Shown piece after piece: positions 1 through 24,074 of a DNA stretch of 64,000 nucleotides. Made by a program: the position numbers and the translations under genes. Each line of letters opens with the position of its first letter. Position 1 is the first letter of the stretch. The notes beneath the pieces were generated by a model that was not told where the DNA came from, did not search any database, and was given only the letters and a program-made list of their open reading frames with translations. The stretch spans positions 62,001-126,000 of the forward strand of contig NW_003546448.1 in NCBI RefSeq assembly GCF_000090795.2, written 5' to 3'. The stretch is from Amphimedon queenslandica (lineage: Eukaryota; Porifera; Demospongiae; Haplosclerida; Niphatidae).

Positions 1-6
1 TTTGTA

Positions 7-3085
<3,079 letters not shown>

Positions 3086-3241
3086 TTTTTAAATATAATT
3101 ATGTATTTTTTTTTATGTTCATTACTGTAGGTTTGAGAAGAGACTTTTTTAATATTGAATATACAGCAAAAAATAAAAATTTAAATGTTTATATTGTTGT
3201 ATATAAAATTAATAATGACAATCATTTACCTAACCAATCTA

Positions 3242-3288
<47 letters not shown>

Positions 3289-3474
3289 GCCAAAAGTGCA
3301 TAATACTTTATTTAAAAACTTATTATTAAAAAATTATTACTAAAAAAATTAATTTACATGCACGGATATCTCCGGATACACTTGCTTCAGTTCCGTTTTA
3401 CTCCACAAAACCCCGCAACTTATGCGGGGTTTGACTAATTTAATTAATTGACTTTTAATTAAATTAATTACAAA
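3086..3474. other. Intergenic spacer between IMPDH and the MAN1-like gene
   Basis: AT-rich 389-bp spacer with an ATT microsatellite at about 3242-3289 and AT-rich palindromic TTAATTAA tracts just before the next start codon. No exon with a LEM-type sequence is visible here. It must hold the IMPDH 3' end and the promoter of the next gene. Confidence 0.8.
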
Positions 3475-14821
<11,347 letters not shown>

Positions 14822-16073
14822 TTGCAGACTCGCAAACAAACAGACTGTAAGAAAAGAAGAAAGAACCCAAACACACACTTAACTATCGTACATGTTTCCC
14901 TGTTTCGTGTACTTGTTTTGGTTCCTCTGTTTGATTTTTGATAATCTCATAATCATCTCTCTTGTTATTCTTTCCGTCGCCAGCCGCGCTCTTAGATCTA
15001 GTGAAAGCTGTAAATTTTCTTGTACCAAAAATTCGAGTTATTTAATATTTTTAGAGCAGAGAGATCACGTCATGTGTGGTCGATGTTTTTTGAAGCATTG
15101 ATCTTTATTGCTATTGCTCACGTCCTGTGGTATGGTACACTAATTGAACTCTATGACAACTCTGTACATGTACATCTACAAGTATATTGAATATCAGATA
15201 GCTTCCTAATGTCCTCCACTCTTTAAATTAGTAGTATTGTGTGTGAGTTAATTGTTTATTTACATTCAGTGTGTGTATGCTAGTGATTATCAGGTCCTTT
15301 CTGTTCACTATTATCGCTAGTGCCTAGCAAAAGGATGTACCATTCAGGCACTCCTTACCACCTCCTTCTCATCTTCCTTCCTTGTTATCACAGCTTCTTA
15401 TAGTATCACTGTCACTGATAGTGCCCACTGTAAATAAACAGATCTTATAATATGGCTGAGGAATACATGTATGTACATGTACATGTACAGTACTTGGTAA
15501 TGTATATGTAACTGTATATCTGGGCCAGCTGGGCCAGTAATGAATACTAGTGATAATAGATGCTATTAATCAGTTAAAGATTTTAAATTTTTTTTAAAAA
15601 GATATTTTTATGGTGCATTAACTGTTTTTGGCGTGACCTCATGTACAGAATTCCAATCATGATGAAATGAATTTTTGTCCTATTATGCGTCTTTTATTGA
15701 AGTATGGGAGGGCGTCATTCCTCCACCACCTGTGCGTGTCTGGTTGTTTATATGCTCCCTCATTTATAGTCCATGCATTATTGCCATGCCTAGCTCTTTA
15801 ATGATGTAATCCTTTTGTGATAGGCACACAAACATTCCTTATCAGCTTTCTCACTAATTCATTTTTAAGCCCTGCTTCTCAGCTGGTGTAGGATTCCAAT
15901 ATGGCCTCTGCTTTTCTCAAGATGATACATATGCATGCATGAAGTTTAGACTGGGCCTTTGTGTGTGTGACTAATTAAATACGTACATCAAACGGTTTGA
16001 TGGGGCACATACCTATCACACATCATCATGTATATGTGTACTAGCTCTAACAGCTGTCGATCGATATGCAATC

Positions 16074-16116
<43 letters not shown>

Positions 16117-17040
16117 ATAGATATGCAATCACTGTGTGTGTATGTGTGTGTATGTATAGCCTTTGACTCACTTCCCATAATATTGTAGTATTATATTACA
16201 TGTGTCCTTATGTATCATATATTTGTTTATATTTCTCTGTGTTCTCAACCATTATGATTCACACACACCATGCTTGTATTATTTGGTCATCCTTCTGGCA
16301 ATAATATTATCTGCTGATTCTCATCTAGTATAGAGTACTATTAACAATAGTACCCACTACTTACTAACTGGCTGTTATCCACTCTCTATGAATGAGACTT
16401 GCACTTGTACTATTCAAATAAGGCACTATGAAATATAGCTTAATAGCAACCAGGAGTGTATTATTATTATTTCGTATTACTATATTTTAAAAAATTGAAA
16501 CCTTGTTCTATAGCCAGCTGTACTATTATAATTGGGCTTGCCATGACTTGTAAGTGGCCAAGGATAATTAATACTATTCGTATTCATTGTGGCATCGATT
16601 CGGTGTATACTATATTGCGTGGTTATACTATTATAGCTCTGATTCATTCTCTTACTAATCCTGTTACATGGTCTGATCAGACAACACTGTCTAGTTCACA
16701 TACAGTATAAATATAGCATCGCTTGCATTACATGTACTCCTATTGTATTGATAATATTATGTTTCTTTGAAGTTTAAACCTTATTGTGGTTAGCCTTCAT
16801 ATGGCATCTACATGTTGAGGTAGTACTCTACTAATTACTAAACATGTTGTTCATGACTGTGTGACTGTTTGGTTGCCATGTACATATACGTACTTGTGCA
16901 TATAATTGTATGATTGTGTGATGCAACCACATTGTTTTGCTTTTAGCTGAACATGAGCATGGTCAACAGCCCGTGAGTATTTAGATTCACACCCTTCACG
17001 CACATTTGTACCCTCACTTACTCTTTACCTAACCCCTCCT

Positions 17041-17226
17041 TCCCTCTCTGTCTCTCTCTCTGTCTCTGTCTCTCTCTGTCTCTGTCTCTCTCTGTCTCTG
17101 TCTCTCTCTCTGTCTCTCTCTGTCTCTCTCTGTCTATCCCTCCCTCCCCCCCTCTCTGTCTATCCCTCCCTCCCCCCTCTCTCTCTGTCTATCCCTCCCT
17201 CCCCTCTCTCTCTCTCTCTCTCTCTT
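17041..17226. repeat. TCTC/TCTCTG/CCCTCC pyrimidine tract
   Basis: A 186-bp one-strand pyrimidine tract made of CTCTCTCTGT and TATCCCTCCC sub-repeats. Such mirror-rich tracts can form triplex DNA (known chemistry, not shown here). Confidence 0.9.
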
Positions 17227-18185
17227 CCTTTCACCAGTATCTCAATGACTCACATAATTTACATAATTTGACCTTGTCCTATGCAATAGTGTGTCTGTGT
17301 CAGCATTTCATCATCCTTGCCATTACAATGCACATTTGTACATTTCCTTTAGTGTGTTATGCTGCTGGTTGACTCTCCCACTGAATCTAATTACACCTTG
17401 TTTGGGATATAATAGACTGCCCTGTTGCCTGCCTGCTTGCATAGCCCTAGCTACCTGTCTCATATAAGGACATTATATTTATTAATGATATTATATTTTT
17501 TAATGATATTTTGTGTCTTGGGCATGTCATCTTGTAATAGAGTCCATTCCTTTTCTATTCGTTTTGTAGCGGTCAGAATTTCATTATATCAAATTGTTTT
17601 GAAAATCTGAACTGTGTACGTGATGTGTGGGCATTTACTACTCCATCATGATATATTCCTTTTTCATCTTTGACTAGCCCATCATTTAGGAATCTCCATT
17701 ATTCATGTTACAGAGGCGGCATAATTGAAATAAATGTAATCATTCATTCACTGTCAAACCACACTCATTCATTACTGTATTATATTCATGGCAAGATAAT
17801 ACCTGCCTATACATATAAAGCTAAAAGTGGAGGGAGGGAGTGGTAATGCAGCTGTGTGCTTTTCATAATCAGATACACTGTGGCTTAGCTGTGGTCTCCT
17901 ATACTTGTATAGGAAGCTATCTTTTGGTGGTTGTGCCCTTGTCTATACCCAGACTGTCTTGGTTGAATATAAACAAATGGTGTATCTGTATTGTTTACCA
18001 TACTTCATTTCATGCATTGTGAAGCAGGTACACCTCTGCTTTATTTAGTGGTCCCATTGATCACCTTTGTTCCTTTTGTTATCATTGAAAGCTCATGATA
18101 ACACATTATAAATACATGAGTCACATGATTGTGTGTGTATGTATAATTAACTTCATGTAACTGTACACTGTAGCATTAACATATT

Positions 18186-18539
18186 CAGGGATTCCAACTT
18201 TTAGCACTGTGCTCATGTAAATGCAGCTTCTTGTCAGTTTATTGTCAAGTTGCTCAGAAATTGAGCCAAAGACCCTGTACTATATATAGCACAGGGAGTT
18301 TGGTCAAATTTCGTCAAAAACTGGTACAAGATAATTTTTCATTTTTATAATTTTTCTGATGCATATGCATGTCCTTATGTTGTATATCAACTTTGAGCTG
18401 ATTCAAATCAAATTTGGATTTTTATGAATTTTAAAAGTTGCTTGAAATGCCATGTGCTGTATTGCAGTGCTAGTCAGACTCTCATGAAGCTCGTGCTGTT
18501 TAGCTCACTTAGCATTAGTAGGGTTCATGGAAAACCCTG
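18186..18539 (+). mobile_element. hAT-like MITE, full-length copy 2
   Basis: Starts CAGGGATTCCAACTT and ends TTCATGGAAAACCCTG, an inverted repeat. It is flanked by aacatatt (18178-18185) and agcatatt (18540-18547), a 7-of-8 matching 8-bp duplication. The interior has one satellite-type unit with CCCTGTACTATATATAGCAC and the TTTGAGCTGATTC segment, then GCTGTTTAGCTCACTTAGCA near the 3' end. It is 354 bp and non-coding. Confidence 0.82.
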
Positions 18540-19425
18540 AGCATATTCCTTGCCTTTGTATGAGAGAATAAAATGCCTCATCATCATTCTGACTAGGTTA
18601 CAACATTCCCTTAAAAAGGGATTGTGGGAGACTTCACTTCAATAGTCTGTACTGTTTGTTTTCAATGGCATTACAACTTGCTTATTCAGGCATTGATATT
18701 AACCCTGTATCTTGATAATGGGTCATATGCCATGTGCATGCTCTTTTAGGGCAAGTTTAGGCAATGCTTCACTACCTCACAGGAAATATAGTAAAGTGTA
18801 TCTGAAAAGCAGCTTAGCATATACCGAGTGGGTAGTATATTAGTAATGTGTATATGTACTGGGTGATACAGGATGCACTATATGCAGTGTGTATTTTATT
18901 TGTGGGAGTATTGGGGGAATGACATCAGTGGGGAGAGATGATATTTCCTGTCTGATTATACTGTTTCCTGGTAAATACACAGCCTCTCTTTCTTCTTATA
19001 AGATTATTTTTAATGTTCTCAATTCAATGGAACAAGGAAGAATGATTGTTAGCAGTCCAGAGTCCACCTGGCCCCTTTATGCAATATTATTAGGGACATT
19101 GGTTGACACTTTGTATCTATTGGACTTTGGACAGTGGCTTGTGTAGTGTTTATTTGATGGGTTATATTGTTCAATAAAGGCTTCGTAATGGAATAATGTG
19201 AAGGGATGAAATTCGTGACATACTTGCATTAGGATCACTCGTATAACTAAATAAAAGAATGGCATTCTGTTATGGTTTCCTTATTATTTTTGTTGTCGTA
19301 TATTGACAATCTTAACAATGCATTTCAATACTTAATATAAAGAGTAGGGCTGTTGAGAGCATGGAAACAACCCTTTATACAATGTCTGGTAGAATAGCCA
19401 AAATATTTGGCAACTAGAAGGCACA

Positions 19426-19433
<8 letters not shown>

Positions 19434-19507
<74 letters not shown>
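19434..19507. repeat. (TG)n microsatellite
   Basis: A 74-bp uninterrupted dinucleotide tract about 330 bp upstream of the BTG promoter elements. Confidence 0.97.
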
Positions 19508-19509
<2 letters not shown>

Positions 19510-19840
19510 TATATATATATATGTTAATGTTATGAATATCTAATGAATTATTGTTTAATGATTGTGTACCTGGGGCTTATTTGTACCCAAAGAGATTATT
19601 ACCTCTTTGCCCTCATTTTCAAAATGCTTGTTGCCTGCCCCAGCAAGCCCAGACTTGTTATGCATTCTAATTGGTATAATATTAGCACTGGATTCTATAG
19701 AACAGTCTGGATGGTTTTAATTACCTGAGTCAGCAGCTAGCATAACCTTTATGTAAATGCCAACGGTGCAAAAGCTGCTGATATGAGCATGCAAAACAAA
19801 GCCACTACAATAACCTACACGTTGCGCGATTGCTGTAATT

Positions 19841-19900
19841 TGATTGGTCGTGTTTGAGGACCCGCCCCATTACGTCACCGTTGTGAATAGTGATAAAAGG
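19841..19900 (+). promoter_or_regulatory. Putative BTG core promoter (CCAAT, CRE, TATA-like)
   Basis: An inverted CCAAT box (ATTGG at 19843-19847), a CRE/ATF-type site TACGTCACC (19871-19879) and a TATA-like GATAAAAGG (about 19892-19900) lie in order and in spacing typical of a stress-inducible immediate-early promoter. The coding start is 126 bp downstream. Vertebrate BTG2 is an inducible early gene; regulation in this organism is inferred. Confidence 0.55.
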
Positions 19901-20025
19901 ACTCTAAGAAAGAAAGACAAGAGAGTGAACTGTGAAAAGAAGCGAAGTCAGTTTATATCGGCCGTGTGTCCAGCTCTGTGACTCTCTAGGTATTGTGCCA
20001 CCTGTACTACGTAAAGAAAGAGAAC

Positions 20026-20541
20026 ATGAAGATCGAGTTAGCTTGTGCGTGCGAGTTTTTGGCGAGGATGATGCTAAGCAAGAACCTTCCCGTCCAATTC
20101 ATCAAGCCGTTCTCTGAGAGACTGGGAGAGCTCTTAGAGAAGAAATACAAGAACCACTGGCATCCCGAGAACCCGAGGAAGGGGAGCGCTTACCGCTGCA
20201 TTAGGATAAACGGGAAGATGGATCCTGTACTTAGCGAGGCAGCAAAAGTGACCGGGCTCTCTAACATCTCTCTCTACCTTCCCAGGGAATTCACAATGTG
20301 GGTCGATCCTAACGAGGTCTCGTACAGATTCGGCGAAGAAGGCAGCATATGCCAGTGCCCACTCTCGACCTCGAACCAGGAAGAATTCCCATTCACTGAG
20401 AGCCTCCACCAACACAAGTCATGTGCTGAATGGTCATCAAAGAGTGTGGAACATTCTCGACCTTCTATATTTGACATGCTCCCTTCTAGGATCTCGGCAA
20501 CGCCTCTAACGTACGAGAGACCAATCAGTGTCCAAGTATAA
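20026..20541 (+). CDS. BTG/Tob family antiproliferative protein, single exon
   Basis: 171 residues. BTG/Tob proteins bind the Caf1 (CNOT7/8) deadenylase of the CCR4-NOT complex and restrain proliferation. The BTG domain covers residues 1 to about 112. Box A is at about 40-60 (YKNHWHPENPRKGSAYRCI) and box B at about 88-109 (LPREFTMWVDPNEVSYRFGE), both near-identical to vertebrate BTG1/2. The tail (about 112-171) is serine-rich and lacks the PAM2 motifs of Tob, so BTG1/2-like is preferred. I chose the ATG at 20026 because MKIELACACEFLARM matches the family N-terminus; an in-frame ATG at 19993 would add 11 residues. No intron interrupts it. Confidence 0.93.
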   Translation: MKIELACACEFLARMMLSKNLPVQFIKPFSERLGELLEKKYKNHWHPENPRKGSAYRCIRINGKMDPVLSEAAKVTGLSNISLYLPREFTMWVDPNEVSYRFGEEGSICQCPLSTSNQEEFPFTESLHQHKSCAEWSSKSVEHSRPSIFDMLPSRISATPLTYERPISVQV

Positions 20542-21724
20542 ATCCTGTACACACGTCCTCTCGTATATTATATTATCACGATTATTTTCAACATTTTCAT
20601 TCAAACCAGAGACCAATAATGATATTATCTATTATAATTAATTGTTCTTTTTATCAGGAATTTTCAGGTCACCTATCTATACTCTTATTGCACTAATTTT
20701 CCCGACCATTCATTGCTGTCTTTCTCTCTCTCTCTCTTTATGTGTGCCTCTCTCTTTCTATCATACTATTTCTTTTTTCCTTATGCTTAATATCACTGCT
20801 TTCTGTGTATTATTATGGAAATGTATTGTCAGCCCTCCATTATCACTGTTAAAATAATAAAAATTCTGCCAATTTAAACATCATTATTATAGAATGGGAT
20901 TATTTGGGTGGGTGCAGGGAAGCTACCATTCCCTTGTGAGTTGTGACTGAGAGTAGGACAATAGAGCCCACACTTACACCTATGAGACACACCTAGACTA
21001 CCCCATTGACTACATAGTCAGACTCTTACACATAAGACATAATTCAACCTCATTTGCTATATAATATGATATTATGTATCTTAGTTAATGTTACTATCAT
21101 TTCCTCCAGACATCATTTATTACTCTACATGATATTTTTGTCAACAGACACACAGGCCTCTTGTGTGATGCAATGTTTTGAGACTGTCATGGTAACAAGA
21201 CAGGTAGAGTGGATCACTCTAGTCCTTTGGTGGTGTCACTCCATGAATCCTTTATCCTATTCTCATTGTTGGGGGATAAGAATATTCACGACTTGTAAAG
21301 CTAAGAAATGATTAATGAATGGCACGTCTTTATTTGGTAGCGACTTGATATTCAGTCTTTTGTCAAAGTCATTATAACAGAGTCATTGTCTGTGTAACTC
21401 TCTCAAGAACATTCATGACCTTACTCTCTCTATTGTGTTAGTCTGCCTGTGTTAGGACAGTAGTTGTTATGACAATGATCATACTCACTATCAACTTTAA
21501 GCTTTGTAGTGCTGACTGATATCCTCCTTTGCATTGACAGACTGCTAATGCCTCCAACAGGATACATGCAAAGATTTCCCTTCCTTTGTTTACTGAAAAT
21601 ATTAGCATTATGATACATAATGAAATTTCCTACTTATACTAAATAATATAATACAACGCTAATGTACTCACACACATATACACACACATGATTGTGATCA
21701 TAAAACAAACACATTTTAGTTAGC
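20542..21724. other. Spacer between convergent BTG and phosphatase-like genes
   Basis: Mostly 3' flanking DNA, with AATAAA-like signals near 20855. One minus-strand stretch at 21495-21608 is open and flanked by AG and GTGAGT splice-like signals. It could read NKGREIFACILLEALAVCQC on the minus strand, but nothing joins to it in phase, so I do not call a gene. Confidence 0.5.
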
Positions 21725-23973
21725 TTATACTAGACACTCAAGTTTGTCATATCCTTTCACAAAAAGAAGATAAAAACAATACCACTGTAGGCCGTTGCGG
21801 GACACCGTCTCCCTAAAAATTGCAAAATGAAAACTTTCACTTTTGGCAATGACGTAATGATTGGTTATGAATGATGTCACAAAGGCAGAAAAAGCTTAAA
21901 ACAACTTTAAAGATTTTAAATATTTGGCCTAAGGTATCTATCTCATCACAAATGGTTAGGAGACTGTTTTTGTTACATTTTAAAAATTTAAATACACATT
22001 TCAATGTCTATATATAACAACTAACAAGTTCAAGTTGGTTCCATCAAAATAATTGGATTCTAAGGAATTGTCAAATTTGCTTTGGTCGAAAGAGGTGCAC
22101 AACATTCAAATGTTTTGCGTGAAAAGTCATACACTAGAGTCAATAGTCACTGACTACTGCCAATGCTATTTGCTAAATGGTGCAAAAGGAGACCTCAATT
22201 TCCTCTTACTCACAATGTTAATTAGTGTGAAGAGAATGACATACTAATAAAGCACAGGTGCAAATGTGCCAACACATCATTACTTTAGGTGAAGTTTAGA
22301 AGGTATTCAGGTGTGATTTTTAAAAATTGGCAATCACATGCATAGCATGCACTCCTTTGATGAATAATGACGTGAACACATTCCCATTTGTACTCTTTAT
22401 AATTAACTCACATGTCTCTGGATTGTACGTGATTGTCAATAGCAAGAGCCTCAGTAAATGTCATATTGAGATACGTCAAGTAATAGGCTCCACTTACTTC
22501 TCCTGTTCTATCAGTGCCAGCCTATTGTTATAATAATTATTATTAACTGTTTTATGCATCAGTTTCATTTTCATTACTTCACAGTGAGAGTATATGACAA
22601 CAGGGCCTTGTTGTTTTAACTGAGTGTGTAGAAATGACGCTAGATTTGGCAGTTGATCAACTGAGAGATCTACACGTTCTTTTACAATGTCCTATAACAA
22701 CATGAATGATAAAATATAACTCATAATAGAGGCTACTTAGCATCAATAGGAAGCAGCAGCTGCCTTGCTACTATAAAGCTTAGTTCAAAGGTGCAGCGGA
22801 ACAAGAATTAAGCATACTTTCAGATTAGAACATAATGTGTGTAAAATCTCCCCTTCACACTATATGGTGGACCCTTAGCCTATTATGCATACAGTCATTA
22901 TGTCCAAATGAATATAGGCTGGGGAGTGGTCTGGCTTAATTGCAATATAACAGTACTAAGTTTGAGCTGATTCCGATTAAAATTAGATTTCTTTTACATA
23001 TTTTTTAAGTTACTCAAAAATCGGGCCAAAGACCTTGTACTATATAGTACAAGTTTTGCCAAAGATAAAAAGGAGAAAATTCTCCATTTTTATAATTTTT
23101 TTCTGTTGTATATACATGTACTTATGTTGTGTAGAAAGTTTGAGCAGATACTGATCAAAAATGAATTTTTAATAATTTTTTGAAGTTACTCCAAATGCTA
23201 TACAAATTTTCTAACAATTATACTATAATTGTAGAGCTTGTCAGCTCATGAAGCTCATGCTGTTTAGCTCACTTAGCATGCTTTGTGGAAAGCCCGGAGT
23301 AGCTTCATAAACAAAGAGAGATTGCTAGTTTCTGTTTTAAAAGTAAACAGCCATGTTGTTCTAACATATGGTTCTGTGTGTGTTTGTGTGCGTGTAGACA
23401 GCAAATCTGTTACCTTTAACAGTTTTGTGTCATTTTGTGGTGGAGGAAACGGAGTACCAACAATCACTCTATTATAAAATGAGCCGTTTTGGGGATTGTC
23501 CTTGAAAAAATCCTTCTCAATCTTTAAATCAGAATATTCGAAGGGATTTAAGTAACTACAGAAAACAATTTTTATTATAAAGTTTTGGTACCTTGTTTAT
23601 TGTTACAAGGTGCCTGCCAACAGAAATAAATTATTTTTAGTTCTGACCTGACTACTACCAATAGTGGGTTTTGTGGAAATGTAAAATTCTTTTTCACTAC
23701 AATTTCTGACATTGTTTCCATTATTTCTTTATAAGCAAATGTGTTGTTAATGACAGGCATGTTGCCACGGAACAGAAAGTTTGTTGGAGAGCTGGATTTT
23801 GGATAATAATCAATCCTGAAACAATAAGTATTAGATTTTGAGGACCTTCTCCTCCTCCCAACACTGCTACTAACTTACAGTAATGTCCTTTGAGGATGAT
23901 AGTCCTCGCTGATACAACATTTCAGCAATAGAGCTGCTACAAACAAAGATGATGCTAGCTGAAACTTGTCCAT
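21725..23973 (-). CDS. Secreted or ER-lumenal dual-specificity/tyrosine phosphatase-like protein, 6 exons
   Basis: Minus-strand exons: 23973-23879, 23815-23648, 23555-23414, 22691-22578, 22521-22412, 21812-21725. They sum to 717 nt, giving 238 residues with phases agreeing at each junction. Residues 1-21 form a signal peptide (FQLASSLFVAALLLKCC). Five N-glycosylation sequons (NNT, NFT, NGS, NDT, NMT) support passage through the secretory pathway. VVIYSHCEAGTDRTGE, spanning the exon 4/5 junction, contains HCX5R with cysteine 172 and arginine 178, the catalytic P-loop pattern of cysteine phosphatases. Conserved-looking blocks precede it (TNFLFRGNMPVIN, FKDNPQNGSFYN) and follow it (LQWYCFYLLF, residues about 218-227). 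I recognise no standard vertebrate orthologue. Activity and substrate are unknown. Intron 3 carries a hAT-like repeat. Confidence 0.8.
22960..23300 (+). mobile_element. hAT-like MITE, 5'-truncated copy
   Basis: About 1.5 satellite units with AAGACCTTGTACTATATAGT and GTAGAAAGTTTGAGC, then the family 3' end GCTGTTTAGCTCACTTAGCA and GTGGAAAGCCCGG. No matching 5' CAGGG terminus is visible. It lies in intron 3 of the phosphatase-like gene. Confidence 0.7.
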
Positions 23974-24074
23974 TGCTGCAATTTGCAATTTTGCAGACTA
24001 ACAAGCCCCACCTAGTAGATAGGAGGACCAACCACACCCTATCATTAAAGCTGTAGAATTTCGAGGTAGAATTC
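23974..24074. promoter_or_regulatory. Bidirectional promoter region, 101 bp
   Basis: Only 101 bases separate the initiator codons of the secreted phosphatase-like gene (minus) and MTIF3 (plus), so both promoters and 5' UTRs must overlap in or across this segment. No canonical TATA box is seen. An alternative is that MTIF3 starts at a later ATG. Confidence 0.6.

Larger units (their letters stand above)
14822..19840. other. Gene-poor interval upstream of the BTG gene
   Basis: About 5 kb in which I see no exon with convincing phase or family signature on either strand. It holds (TG)n tracts at 16076-16111 and 19434-19507, a TCTC/TCTCTG tract at 17041-17226, several TACATGTACATGTA palindromes, and one complete hAT-like MITE (18186-18539). 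It may contain distal regulatory DNA or 5' UTR exons of BTG. Confidence 0.6.

Noticed and set aside
16946-16972. Exon-like CTGAACATGAGCATGGTCAA with splice borders
   Set aside because: It lies beyond the stop of the MAN1-like gene, whose final exon at 14733-14821 already completes the conserved RRM end.
18889-19146. 85-codon open frame
   Set aside because: Composition and lack of splice signals or motifs suggest chance. No family recognised.
21495-21608. Minus-strand exon-like stretch with GTGAGT donor
   Set aside because: It falls after the stop codon of the phosphatase-like gene and has no partner exon in phase.
23273-23467. Continuation of the third phosphatase-like exon to a stop, or a 41-bp mini-intron giving a different C-terminus
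   Set aside because: Splicing at AAG|GTAACA (23414) joins in phase to the HCX5R exons, which is far more informative than either read-through.
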